DNA of 47,887 nt from Oscillospiraceae bacterium (GTDB taxonomy: Bacteria > Bacillota > Clostridia > Oscillospirales > Ruminococcaceae): assembly GCA_022787085.1 (NCBI GenBank), contig JALFVE010000032.1:1-47887 (forward strand), written 5' to 3'. The stretch's first letter is position 1, and every line of letters begins with the position of its first letter. The position numbers and the translations under genes were made by a program. The notes under the pieces are model-generated. The model did not search any database and was not told where the DNA came from. It saw only the letters and a program-made list of their open reading frames with translations. Of this stretch, positions 1 through 8,300 are shown piece by piece.

Positions 1-125
1 TGCTCACGTGTTACTCACCCGTCCGCCACTCGCTTTGGAAGCAAGCTCCCTCTGCTCGTTCGACTTGCATGTGTTAAGCGTGCCGCCAGCGTTCGTCCTG
101 AGCCAGGATCAAACTCTTTAGTAAG
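1..125 (-). rRNA. rrs: 16S ribosomal RNA, 5' end (partial)
   Basis: The reverse complement of positions 98-118 reads as the universal 5' primer region of bacterial 16S rRNA (AGAGTTTGATCCTGGCTCAG). It is followed leftwards by the V1 region and the conserved GTGAGTAACACGTGAGCA block at the window edge. Only about the first 125 nt are present and the rest lies off the left side. The exact mature 5' end cannot be read from sequence alone; it is placed about 7 nt before AGAGTTTG. Confidence 0.96.
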
Positions 126-331
126 TTTGTATTTAATGCACCTTGATGTGCTTTAAATCTTATCCTGTCCAGTTCTTTCAAACTGACTTCTTTGGTTTTT
201 TAGTCTTTCCTTGACTTCTTTTTACTCTTCACAAACCTTTCGGTTCGCTCGGAATTTCAAGGGTTTCTTTGGTCGTTCATTGTTCAATTTTCAAGGTTCT
301 GAGTAGCTCTCTCTTTCGAGACAGCTTATTT

Positions 332-360
332 ATTATATCACACTCTTTTTCATTTGTCAA
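332..360 (-). promoter_or_regulatory. rRNA promoter, proximal
   Basis: On the minus strand TTGACA (355-360) is separated by exactly 17 nt from TATAAT (332-337), a perfect sigma-A consensus. It points at the 16S gene about 200 nt downstream. The leader between them (126-331) has no gene. It contains a CTTGAAAATTGAACAATGAA stretch resembling other Firmicute pre-16S leaders. Confidence 0.85.
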
Positions 361-433
361 GACCTTTTTCAAATCTTTTTTCAATTTTTTTGAGTGCCGC
401 TCTCAGCGACTTCCCATCACCGACAGCTTTATT

Positions 434-462
434 ATCTTACCATATTATTTTTACTTTGTCAA
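434..462 (-). promoter_or_regulatory. rRNA promoter, distal (tandem)
   Basis: On the minus strand TTGACA (457-462), a 17-nt spacer and TAAGAT (434-439). It lies about 100 nt upstream of the stronger promoter, the tandem layout usual for rRNA operons. The stretch 126-544 otherwise holds no convincing gene. Confidence 0.7.
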
Positions 463-544
463 GCGGTTTTTTCATTTTCGGCAGATTGCTGTCGAAAATG
501 AAATTATATCATCAATAATTGTGTATTTACAACATATTATCCAT

Positions 545-572
545 AAAAAAGGGTGGTGCCGCCGCACCACCC
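545..572 (-). terminator. Rho-independent terminator of the regulator-kinase-htrA operon
   Basis: The minus strand reads a 9-bp stem GGGTGGTGC/GCACCACCC with a 4-nt loop, followed by six T. It begins just after the htrA stop codon at 579. Confidence 0.9.
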
Positions 573-578
573 ATTCTG

Positions 579-2189
579 TTATTTCATCTCTTCAAGCTTG
601 AAGGTTATCTCAAATTCCTTTTCGCCGCCTTCAAATCCCACCCTATAGACCTTGGCGGTGATAACATCTCCCGCCCTGTGGGTATTCTGAAATTCCTTGA
701 TGCTGTTTTCCGTGATCATAGAAATGCCGTCCAACTCGGTGATAATGTCATCAGGCATCAGCTCGGTTTTCGCAACATCGCAGTCCTCGGAAATATCACT
801 GATCATCAGCCCCGGCTTAACGCCCAGAGCCTCCGCATTATCAGGAGAGATGAAGGTATATATTATACCTATCCTCGCTCTGCCCGTAACATAGCCCTTT
901 TCAATTATATCCTCAATAATGGGAACGGCAAAATCCGAAGAAATGGCGAATCCGATATTTTCTCCGCCGACCTTGTTGTACCTGCTTACGACAATTCCGA
1001 CCACCTGACCGTACATATTGACCAGAGCGCCTCCCGAATTGCCGAAATTGAGCACAGCGTCAGTCTGAATACATTTAACGGGATAGCCTGTGTAGCTTGT
1101 GACTTCACGGTCAACGTAGGACACATGACCCACCGTAACGGTATTATTGTAGCCGTCCGCATTGCCGATAGCAACTACCTCCTCGCCCTGGAGCATATCC
1201 GACGAGCTGCCGATAACAGCAGGGGTGATATCGTCCGCCTCAATTTTCATAACAGCCAGATCAGTCTGCGTATCAGCTCCAACAAGCTTTGCCTCAAATT
1301 CCCTGTCATCGCTGAGTCTGACCTTAAAGCGGGAAACCTCCTCGGTAGCATGAGCATTGGTGATAATGTAGCCGTCCTCTGAAATGATTATTCCCGAAGC
1401 CATATTAACGGGCACAAGAGTAGTTCCCGCATAGCCGTAAAGATTCACAACGGACGGGAGCACCTGATTTGCCACACCCACAGGAGTCAGCAACCCCGTT
1501 TCCTTGTTCTGATAAAAGCTTTCATCCTCCACAGGCTTGGGCGCCACACTGATATTAACGGTCACGCCTCCCGCCGAAGCGCTTTGGGACGCCGTATCCG
1601 AGCCATCGGCAGGCGAATCCTTGCCCATCTTCTGACCGTATGCAAGCAGCAGCATAATCGCCGTGAACATGAGTATAACTATTATAATGACTGCAATTAT
1701 CCAGCCCTTGGAGGATTTTTTTAGTTCCGTCTGCGGAGCGCCGGCAGAAACTGCGCCCACCTGAGGCTGATAATAATATCCCGAGTTCTGAGTATAGCCT
1801 CTCTGAGGCTGTTCATAGCCATTCTGAGAATAAGAATAGCCCGACTGAGGCGGGATATTTTCCGAAAAAGCTCCCTCCTGCTGTACGCCGCCCATCTGAC
1901 CGCCTGTTCCGCCGTTCACAAAGCCATTCTGAGCCTGATTATAATATCCTCTGTAATCGGGAGCGCCCGAATACATCTGCCTGTAAGCATTATCCGCAGG
2001 AGACTGATAGCCACCGCCGTAAGGGCTGCCCTGAGCCTGATACGGAGGGATGGGCGCACCTTGGGAAGGCACATTGGAGAAATCCTTCTCGGCAAAAACC
2101 CCGCCGTCCTTGTTCAGATCGGGATCAAGGGACTGTTCAGGCTCATTATTCTTATTTTCGGGCGACTGCCCGTTCTCAAACATTTCCAT
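579..2189 (-). CDS. htrA: HtrA/DegP-type membrane-anchored serine protease with PDZ domain
   Basis: A 536-residue envelope quality-control protease. Residues 1-160 form a cytoplasmic low-complexity stretch rich in Pro, Gln, Gly and Tyr. One membrane segment follows (about 163-186), then an extracytoplasmic trypsin-like domain. The catalytic triad is visible as His280 (TNAHA), Asp310 (TQTDLAVMK) and Ser385 (GNSGGAL). A C-terminal PDZ domain (about 435-530) should bind unfolded substrates. The start has GGAGG 5 nt upstream. It follows the histidine kinase gene by 32 nt, so it is probably the last gene of a stress-sensing operon, as htrA is often coupled to two-component systems in Firmicutes. 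The long low-complexity cytosolic tail is the unusual part. Confidence 0.95.
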   Translation of the reverse strand: MEMFENGQSPENKNNEPEQSLDPDLNKDGGVFAEKDFSNVPSQGAPIPPYQAQGSPYGGGYQSPADNAYRQMYSGAPDYRGYYNQAQNGFVNGGTGGQMGGVQQEGAFSENIPPQSGYSYSQNGYEQPQRGYTQNSGYYYQPQVGAVSAGAPQTELKKSSKGWIIAVIIIVILMFTAIMLLLAYGQKMGKDSPADGSDTASQSASAGGVTVNISVAPKPVEDESFYQNKETGLLTPVGVANQVLPSVVNLYGYAGTTLVPVNMASGIIISEDGYIITNAHATEEVSRFKVRLSDDREFEAKLVGADTQTDLAVMKIEADDITPAVIGSSSDMLQGEEVVAIGNADGYNNTVTVGHVSYVDREVTSYTGYPVKCIQTDAVLNFGNSGGALVNMYGQVVGIVVSRYNKVGGENIGFAISSDFAVPIIEDIIEKGYVTGRARIGIIYTFISPDNAEALGVKPGLMISDISEDCDVAKTELMPDDIITELDGISMITENSIKEFQNTHRAGDVITAKVYRVGFEGGEKEFEITFKLEEMK

Positions 2190-2221
2190 GCAAACCTCCG
2201 AAAGGTAAAAATTCCCCGTAG

Positions 2222-3631
2222 TTACGGACGCTCTCCCAAGGGAAGAGTAAATTCAAACTCCGTATATTCCCCCGTCTTGCTGCGGACCAGCACAGAGCCG
2301 TTGTGCAGCTTAATGATGGAGCGAACGATGGACAGACCCAGACCCACGCCTGTTTTGTCCTTTCCTCTGGATTCATCGGTCTTGTAAAATCTGTCAAAGA
2401 CCTTGTTGATCTCATTTTTCCTGAGGCCCTCGCCGCTGTTTCGGATAACCACCGCCGCAGCGCCGTCCTCACAGCGGAAGCTGTAGGAGATATATCCGCC
2501 CTCGTTAACGAATTTCACCGCATTTTCCGTTAAGTTGAAAATGACCTGCTGAACAAGATCCATGTCCGCATTGACATAGAGCCTGTCGGCGTCAAGCCCC
2601 TGTATATCTATATTTTTGCCCTCAATTCGCTTTTCAAACAGCAGAACGGTCTTGACCGTAAGCTCGGTGATATCAAAATCCTCTGTCTGGAGCTGCATTT
2701 CACCCGCCTCATACTTGGAAATATTCAGCATGGAGCGGACAAGACGAGCGAGACGGTTTATCTCCTCGGAGACCGTCCTCAGATATTCCCTGTGCCTGTT
2801 TTCCGGGATAGTGCCGTCAAGGATGCCGTCCACAAAGCCGCCAATGGTGGTCATAGGTGTTCTCAGCTCATGGGAAACATTGGAAATAAAGCTTTTTCTG
2901 TTTTCCTCGATAGCCTCAAGAGAGCTTGCCATATCGTTCAGGGTGTTGGCAAGGAAGCCCATCTCATTCTGGTCGGAGATGCAGACCTTCTCGGAAAAAT
3001 CACCCTCTCCGAAGCGTTTAGCCGCAAGAGTCATTTCCTTGAGAGGAGTGAGGATGCGGTTGATGGTATATTTCAGAAGAGGGAACACCATTATCATTAT
3101 CACAGCAAAGGCGACAACAAACAGAATGACCATCGCCTTGAGATAATCGGCAAAGCCCTGTGCGCTGATGCTGGCAGCAAAATAATATTTCTCCCCGCCG
3201 CAGTTCAGGGAATAGAGCATATAAAGGCAGGATACGGGATAGAAGCCGTTCATGGTGTCCATAGCAAAGGTTCCCTCGGGAGCAGCACTGTTCATGGACT
3301 GAGGGCTGAGCCTGCCCGTATGCGAACAAGGTGATGCCTCGGAACAAGCCAAAACATCACCCTCACTGTCAAACAAAATATAATCTGAAGCCCTGCCTGA
3401 CGAAAACTGGGGAAGAGCCTCCCTGAGAACGGATAAGCCTTCCTCACCGTCTGCAAGATAAGAAGAAATGCTCACTCTTACATCCTCGGTAAGCTGCTCA
3501 AGCATAAGCTTCCTGTCTCTTTTGTAGGTGGACACGGAAAAGCTGATAATAAGCGTGGACATGAATATGAGCGACGCCGCAACCAGCGCTGCCGATAAGC
3601 TGAAATATTCTGCGGCAATGCTTTTACGCAT
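2222..3631 (-). CDS. Sensor histidine kinase (HAMP, HisKA, HATPase)
   Basis: A 469-residue membrane kinase that should phosphorylate the regulator encoded just upstream. It has an N-terminal membrane segment (about 10-32), an extracytoplasmic sensor of about 130 residues, a second membrane segment (about 170-190) and a HAMP linker. The dimerisation domain carries the phospho-acceptor His254 (SNVSHELRTPM). The ATPase domain shows the N box (NLTENAVKF), the G1-type NSGEG and the G2 box GVGLGLSI. It overlaps the end of the regulator gene by 8 nt, so translation is probably coupled. The signal is unknown; linkage to htrA suggests envelope stress. Confidence 0.95.
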   Translation of the reverse strand: MRKSIAAEYFSLSAALVAASLIFMSTLIISFSVSTYKRDRKLMLEQLTEDVRVSISSYLADGEEGLSVLREALPQFSSGRASDYILFDSEGDVLACSEASPCSHTGRLSPQSMNSAAPEGTFAMDTMNGFYPVSCLYMLYSLNCGGEKYYFAASISAQGFADYLKAMVILFVVAFAVIMIMVFPLLKYTINRILTPLKEMTLAAKRFGEGDFSEKVCISDQNEMGFLANTLNDMASSLEAIEENRKSFISNVSHELRTPMTTIGGFVDGILDGTIPENRHREYLRTVSEEINRLARLVRSMLNISKYEAGEMQLQTEDFDITELTVKTVLLFEKRIEGKNIDIQGLDADRLYVNADMDLVQQVIFNLTENAVKFVNEGGYISYSFRCEDGAAAVVIRNSGEGLRKNEINKVFDRFYKTDESRGKDKTGVGLGLSIVRSIIKLHNGSVLVRSKTGEYTEFEFTLPLGERP

Positions 3632-4325
3632 TGTCTTCTTCAGCCTCGAACTTGTAGCCTACGCCCCAGACGGTCTTGAGAGCCCACTTGTCGGAAACAC
3701 CCTCAAGCTTTTCTCTCAGGCGCTTGATATGAACGTCGATGGTACGGGAATCGCCGTAATACTCAAAGCCCCATACCTCGTCAAGAAGCTGATCTCTTGT
3801 GTAAACTCTGTTGGGATTGGAAGCAAGATAGAAGAGAAGCTCCAGCTCCTTGGGAGGGGTATCCATCACCTTACCGTCAACTCTCAGCTCGTATCTTGTC
3901 ATATTAACGACCAGCTTGTCATACTTGACCTCTCTGATCTCGGACTCGGAGGAGGACTGACCGATTCTTCTGGAAACAGCCTTGATTCGAGCAATGACCT
4001 CCTTGGTATCAAAGGGCTTGACAACATAGTCGTCAGCACCCAGCTCAAGACCCAGCACCTTGTCGAAGGTCTCGCTCTTGGCGGTTATCATAATAATAGG
4101 CACATTGGACTTCTTTCTGATCTCACGGCAAACCTGCCAGCCGTCAAGGCCGGGAAGCATGATATCGAGAAGAACGATGTCGGGTTTGAGGGCATTGAAC
4201 TTAACAACAGCCTCATCGCCGTCATGGGAGACCATAACGCCGTAGCCTTCCTTTTCAAGATATAATTTCAAAAGCTCGCAGATGTTATTATCGTCGTCAA
4301 CAACAAGAACTTTTCCAAGTGACAT
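3624..4325 (-). CDS. OmpR/PhoB-family response regulator
   Basis: A 233-residue regulator with an intact receiver: acidic pair DDD at 10-12, phospho-acceptor Asp54 (VLLDIMLPG) and the conserved Lys in VVKPFD. A C-terminal winged helix follows, with the typical YTRDQLLDEVWG and GVGYKFE ends. The start at 4325 is chosen because GGAGG lies 9 nt upstream; an in-frame start 14 codons earlier has no ribosome binding site. It resembles WalR/PhoP-like regulators, but I cannot assign a subgroup. It is the first gene of the regulator-kinase-htrA operon. Confidence 0.95.
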   Translation of the reverse strand: MSLGKVLVVDDDNNICELLKLYLEKEGYGVMVSHDGDEAVVKFNALKPDIVLLDIMLPGLDGWQVCREIRKKSNVPIIMITAKSETFDKVLGLELGADDYVVKPFDTKEVIARIKAVSRRIGQSSSESEIREVKYDKLVVNMTRYELRVDGKVMDTPPKELELLFYLASNPNRVYTRDQLLDEVWGFEYYGDSRTIDVHIKRLREKLEGVSDKWALKTVWGVGYKFEAEEDNA

Positions 4326-4404
4326 ATCGAAATTCCTCCCGTTTAAAATTCTCGGAATCCTGCACACGCTGCGTCTGCAAAAATTGTCCGAAATAATAGT
4401 ACAT

Positions 4405-4434
4405 AATATAATTTTATTATATAATAAAAGGCAA
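4405..4434 (-). promoter_or_regulatory. Weak candidate promoter for the two-component operon
   Basis: On the minus strand TTGCCT (4429-4434), an 18-nt spacer and TATATT (4405-4410). The region 4326-4562 is AT-rich and has no other feature I can support. Confidence 0.3.
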
Positions 4435-4562
4435 CACAGTTTATAAACTTTTTCAGTCTATATTATGTCTTTTTTGTAAATTTAACAGAATCATATTTTA
4501 ATTTTCCCAAAAAGGTAAAAATATATTCATTTTCATCATATCACCAAAGTAAAGCAATAAAA

Positions 4563-5480
4563 TCACATGAAATATTTTTTCTCACGGGTAAGCTTTAAAA
4601 GGATATCAAGGCGGACCTCGTCCTTAAACTCGGGCTTTGCCATGTAATAAACATAATTTTCCAGCACATTCACATCGGGAACGCTTCTGCCCTCGATCTT
4701 AAAATTGCTGTAGCCCATGGGAACATATTTCTCATAAAGCGCCTCGGGAGAAATGTGCAAAGGCGAATCCACCGTCTGATAAAGGGTCTTGAGCATACAT
4801 TGGCACTGAAAGGGCTCGGGAGAATAGGGCTCGCCCGTCCGCTTCATCATATGCTCGGTAAGGGCGATCTGGCTCCTGCCGATAGAGCGGTAATGCTCGG
4901 CACGGCGCTTGCAGGCAGGCTCGCAGCAGGGATTTATGAGCAATTCTGCCTTTTCCTTGTGAGGGAGCTTTTCGAGAACTTCAAAATTATTGTTGAAGTT
5001 ATAGTCAAGGACCACAAGGGAATAATCCTTTTCAAGCTCGGCGCACAACTCATCGTAATCCTCAATCTGCTTGCAGGTGGAGCTTGTGATGGGCATGGAG
5101 GGGAAATGCTCCCTGATGTAATCCTCAAGCATAGGTGAGAAAACGATAGCCTCGTTGAGCCCATTGTCCGCCGCCTTGAGAACGGCATTGCATAAGGGAT
5201 CGGAAAGCTGCTCGGGGGTCAGAACGGGGTTTGTGAGGGTGAATCTGCATGGTATCCCCCGCTGATTGAGCTGCTTCATTATTTCCTGAAGGATCCTGGG
5301 GTCGCACTGCCCCTGCAAATACCGTCCGCCGTTCCATGTCATGTTTGGGAACGAGCCGTAAACCGAGCCTATCTTCACGCCCTCACGGAATTTATGAGGA
5401 TATTTCCTCATGTATTCGATCAGGGTGAGATTCAGCCTGAAATGTCTCATAAAATCGGGAAGATGAAATTTTATTTCCAT
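4563..5480 (-). CDS. U32 peptidase-like protein with conserved cysteines (paralogue 1)
   Basis: A 305-residue protein clearly paralogous to the one at 27579-28502. They share the motifs WNGGR, ITSSTCK, VVLDYNFNN, LLIN..C...C.RR.EHY and NFKIEGR. The last motif and the TIM-barrel-like pattern recall the U32 peptidase family, in which members such as UbiU/UbiV bind a 4Fe-4S cluster through four cysteines. Four cysteines are shared by both copies here: one in SSTCK, two in a C-x3-C, and one about 40-50 residues later. Protease activity is not implied; a radical or oxygen-independent modification role is possible but is inference. The gene lies downstream of polA and a palindromic repeat. Confidence 0.7.
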   Translation of the reverse strand: MEIKFHLPDFMRHFRLNLTLIEYMRKYPHKFREGVKIGSVYGSFPNMTWNGGRYLQGQCDPRILQEIMKQLNQRGIPCRFTLTNPVLTPEQLSDPLCNAVLKAADNGLNEAIVFSPMLEDYIREHFPSMPITSSTCKQIEDYDELCAELEKDYSLVVLDYNFNNNFEVLEKLPHKEKAELLINPCCEPACKRRAEHYRSIGRSQIALTEHMMKRTGEPYSPEPFQCQCMLKTLYQTVDSPLHISPEALYEKYVPMGYSNFKIEGRSVPDVNVLENYVYYMAKPEFKDEVRLDILLKLTREKKYFM

Positions 5481-5522
5481 TTATTTACATTCCTTTGCAA
5501 TAGATTTTCGGTCCTGCCTCTG

Positions 5523-5590
5523 ATACTAATCTTTAATCGTTCTGTAGACAAAGCCGAGGATTTGTCTATAGGTTGGTTAAAGATTAGTAT
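5523..5590. repeat. 68-bp palindromic interspersed repeat (short form)
   Basis: Near-perfect inverted repeat: ATACTAATCTTTAA at 5523-5536 against TTAAAGATTAGTAT at 5577-5590, continuing inwards through TAGACAAA/TTTGTCTA around a GCCGAGGA centre. A second, longer relative lies at 47747-47887. It sits between polA and the U32-like gene and would fold into a long hairpin in RNA. It looks like a MITE- or REP-type element; no transposase is present here. Confidence 0.85.
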
Positions 5591-5606
5591 GAATATCTGA
5601 AATTTC

Positions 5607-8147
5607 TTAGTGACATTCAAACCAGCTTCTGCCTGTTTCCACATCAGCGGTGAGCGGAACGTCAAGCTGCACAGCGCTGCGCATTTCCTCGCCCAGAACC
5701 TCCGCCGCTCTTGCAGCGTCCTTTTCCGAAGCCTCGATAATAAGCTCGTCATGTATCTGCAAAATAAGCTGAGCCTCAAGCCCCTCTTCCTTCAGCCTGC
5801 GGTAAACCTTCACCATTGCGATTTTAATGATGTCCGCAGCCGCTCCCTGCACAGGTGCGTTCATTGCAGCACGCTTTCCGAAGCTCTGAATGTTCTTGTT
5901 TTTCGCCGCCAGCTCGGGGATATATCGCCTTCTGCCGAAAATGGTTTCGGAGTAGCCCTTTTCGGAAGCGTCGGTCACAGCCTTGTCCATAAATTCCGCA
6001 ACGCCGCTGAAATTTCTGAGATAGCTTTTTATATATTTGTCCGCCTTTGCAACGGAAACGTCAATATCCTTTGACAGGGAAAAAGCGCTTATTCCGTAAA
6101 CGATGCCGAAATTGACCGCCTTTGCGGCACGGCGCATTTCGGAGGTCACCATGTCCTCGGGCATTCCGAAGACCTGCGCTGCGGTGGATGTATGGATATC
6201 TCCGCCGCTTTTGAAAATATCCTGCATATTTTTATCCCCGCTCAGATGAGCAAGAATACGAAGCTCGATCTGGCTGTAATCGGCGTCAATGAGCATTCTG
6301 CCCTCTTCACTGACAAAAAATTTCCGCATATTCCGTCCAAGCTCGGTGCGGACGGGGATATTCTGGAGATTCGGCTCGGTGGAGGAAATTCGTCCCGTCC
6401 TTGTTTCGGTCTGCTTGAATACCGAATGAATACGACCGTCCTCTCCCACAGCCTTTAAAAGTCCCTCAACATAGGTGGAGCGGAGCTTTGTATATTGACG
6501 GTAGGTGAGTATCATATCAATGATGGGGTCCTTGTCCCGAAGCTCTTCAAGAACCTCCGCTCCCGTTGAATAGCCCGTTTTGGTCTTTTTGCCCGCAGGC
6601 AGACCCATTTCCTCAAAGAGAATAACGCCCAGCTGCTTGGGGGACGAGATATTGAACTGCTTGCCTGCACGGAAATATATCTGCTGCTCAAGCCCGTCTA
6701 TCTCCAGAGAAAGGTTCTCGCCGAATTTTCTGATGCCCTCGATATCCGTCTTAACACCGTAATGCTCCATGGAGGCAAGCACCTCGGTAAGGGGCAGCTC
6801 CACTTCTTTGCAGAGCTTATCCATTCCCGTGGCTTCAAGCTCCTTGTCAAGGCGGGTGCAGAGTGCGGGCAGGGCGGCAATTTCCGAATATTCGCCCAGA
6901 GCCTCATAATCGGGACAGCCGTATTCTGCGCAAAGTCCCCTGACGGTGTATTCCGAAGCGGAGGCATTTAATAGATATCCCGAAATATCCGCATCGGATA
7001 CGATATTTTTAAGCTCTGCATTTTTAGAGAGCATATATCTGTATGCAGGCTTAGCTCCGAAGGTCTGCTTGTCATACTCGGAGGATAAAAGCGTGATAAT
7101 GTCATTTTCATTCTCAAACACGCAGAGCTTGTCATCATAGGCACAATATAGAGCTGTCCTGTCCTCATGCTGCCTGAATATAAAGGCAAACTGCCCCTTG
7201 ATATCCGAAGCGTTCATTGAAACGGTCTTGTAATCCACCGCTTTAATTTTCTCGCCCTCGGAAACTGCCGCCAAAGCAGCGGAGGGCTTTACATCAAGTC
7301 TGTCCATGAGCTTTGTCATCTCAAGCTCGGTGAGGAGACGTGACAAGGCTGCCTCATCCCGCTCCCCATATGCATAATCCGTCATTGACATGGAGATTGG
7401 CGCATTTGTGACGATAGTGGCAAGCCATTTGCTTTCAGCTGCGTCCTTTTCCCCTGCAGTAAGCTTTGCAAGGACGGATTTTGTTGCTGTGACCTCCCCT
7501 GCGGCAAGCTTTTTATAAAGCTCCTCAATGGAGGAATATTCCTTGATAAGGGCAAGAGCGGTTTTCTCGCCAATTCCCTTGACGCCGCTTATATTGTCCG
7601 AGCTGTCGCCCATGAGACCCTTGAGGTCGATAAGCTGCTTGGGAGAAAGTCCCTCATACATCTCCCCGAATTTTTCGGGAGTCGTGGTGATAAGCTCCTT
7701 TGTGGTATGGAGCAGGACGGTGACATTTTCGTTTATAAGCTGTAAGCTGTCCCTGTCTCCTGTGAGGATAAAAACGGGTGATTTTTCCTCTGCCATGGAG
7801 GCAAGGGTGCCGAGGATATCGTCCGCCTCAAAGCCCGCACATTCGAGAACCGTCACGCCCAGAGCCTTTAGCAGCTCCTTGATAAGGGGCATCTGCATTG
7901 CAAGCTCCTCGGGCATTCCATGCCTTGTGGCTTTATAAGCGGCGCTTGCCTTATGACGGAAGGTAGGTTCCTTTAAATCGAATGCCACTGCGCAGCCGTC
8001 GGGTGATATCTCCGACAGGGTTTTCAGGTAGATATTCATAAAGCCCGTTATTGCATTGGTGAACACGCCCTTTTTATTTGAAAGGGCTTTTATTCCGTAA
8101 AATGCACGGTTCATTATGCTGTTTCCGTCTATTGCAAGTAGCTTCAT
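5607..8147 (-). CDS. polA: DNA polymerase I
   Basis: An 846-residue repair and Okazaki-fragment polymerase. The N-terminal 5'-3' exonuclease domain (1 to about 290) begins LLAIDGNSIMNRAF and has GLMGDSSDNI and the helix-hairpin-helix GVKGIGEKTA. The polymerase domain shows motif A (DADYSQIELRILAHLSGD), motif B (RRAAKAVNFGIVYGIS) and motif C (QIHDELIIE). The central 3'-5' proofreading domain lacks the DTET catalytic motif and should be inactive, as in several other Gram-positive Pol I enzymes. The start at 8147 is preferred: AGGA lies 8-9 nt upstream. An ATG two codons earlier is too close to it, and the longer reading has no ribosome binding site. Confidence 0.97.
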   Translation of the reverse strand: MKLLAIDGNSIMNRAFYGIKALSNKKGVFTNAITGFMNIYLKTLSEISPDGCAVAFDLKEPTFRHKASAAYKATRHGMPEELAMQMPLIKELLKALGVTVLECAGFEADDILGTLASMAEEKSPVFILTGDRDSLQLINENVTVLLHTTKELITTTPEKFGEMYEGLSPKQLIDLKGLMGDSSDNISGVKGIGEKTALALIKEYSSIEELYKKLAAGEVTATKSVLAKLTAGEKDAAESKWLATIVTNAPISMSMTDYAYGERDEAALSRLLTELEMTKLMDRLDVKPSAALAAVSEGEKIKAVDYKTVSMNASDIKGQFAFIFRQHEDRTALYCAYDDKLCVFENENDIITLLSSEYDKQTFGAKPAYRYMLSKNAELKNIVSDADISGYLLNASASEYTVRGLCAEYGCPDYEALGEYSEIAALPALCTRLDKELEATGMDKLCKEVELPLTEVLASMEHYGVKTDIEGIRKFGENLSLEIDGLEQQIYFRAGKQFNISSPKQLGVILFEEMGLPAGKKTKTGYSTGAEVLEELRDKDPIIDMILTYRQYTKLRSTYVEGLLKAVGEDGRIHSVFKQTETRTGRISSTEPNLQNIPVRTELGRNMRKFFVSEEGRMLIDADYSQIELRILAHLSGDKNMQDIFKSGGDIHTSTAAQVFGMPEDMVTSEMRRAAKAVNFGIVYGISAFSLSKDIDVSVAKADKYIKSYLRNFSGVAEFMDKAVTDASEKGYSETIFGRRRYIPELAAKNKNIQSFGKRAAMNAPVQGAAADIIKIAMVKVYRRLKEEGLEAQLILQIHDELIIEASEKDAARAAEVLGEEMRSAVQLDVPLTADVETGRSWFECH

Positions 8148-8162
8148 ATTCATTTTCCTTTC

Positions 8163-8202
8163 ATGCGTGCGGGTGACGACCCGCGGCGAGGTCGCGCCGA
8201 TA
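8163..8202. repeat. GC-rich hairpin cluster in the polA leader
   Basis: An island much richer in G+C than its flanks. It contains the hairpin GCGGGT-GACG-ACCCGC (8169-8184) and a second short stem GGCG/CGCC. The octamer TCGGCGCG (minus strand) occurs here and again about 40 bp to the right. It abuts the diverged repeat at 8203-8267 and may belong to the same element. Confidence 0.45.
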
Positions 8203-8267
8203 ATTTGTGTGTAACGGCAGCTTTGTTTCCGCGCCGACAGATACAATATCAGCTCGATAAATTGGAA
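8203..8267 (-). repeat. Diverged 65-bp interspersed repeat, left copy
   Basis: The reverse complement begins TTCCAATTTATCGAGCTGAT and matches the repeat at 9696-9760 on the plus strand. The first 21 bp match at 20 positions. Similarity continues more weakly through TGTCG, ACAAA and CACAAAT. The two copies are inverted relative to each other and bracket the CPBP-Crp operon. Confidence 0.65.
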
Positions 8268-8300
8268 GTTATTTGTATTTTAAGTCAGCAGTTCAATTGT

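Noticed and set aside
126-544. tRNA or small RNA gene beside the rRNA operon
   Set aside because: No cloverleaf or known small RNA signature found; only tandem promoters and leader sequence.
519-1382. 287-codon open frame on the plus strand
   Set aside because: Antisense to htrA, whose catalytic motifs are clear; it has no ribosome binding site and no recognisable family.
5607-8147. Active 3'-5' proofreading domain in DNA polymerase I
   Set aside because: The first exonuclease motif (DTET) is replaced; this is common in Gram-positive Pol I, so it is not reported as novel.
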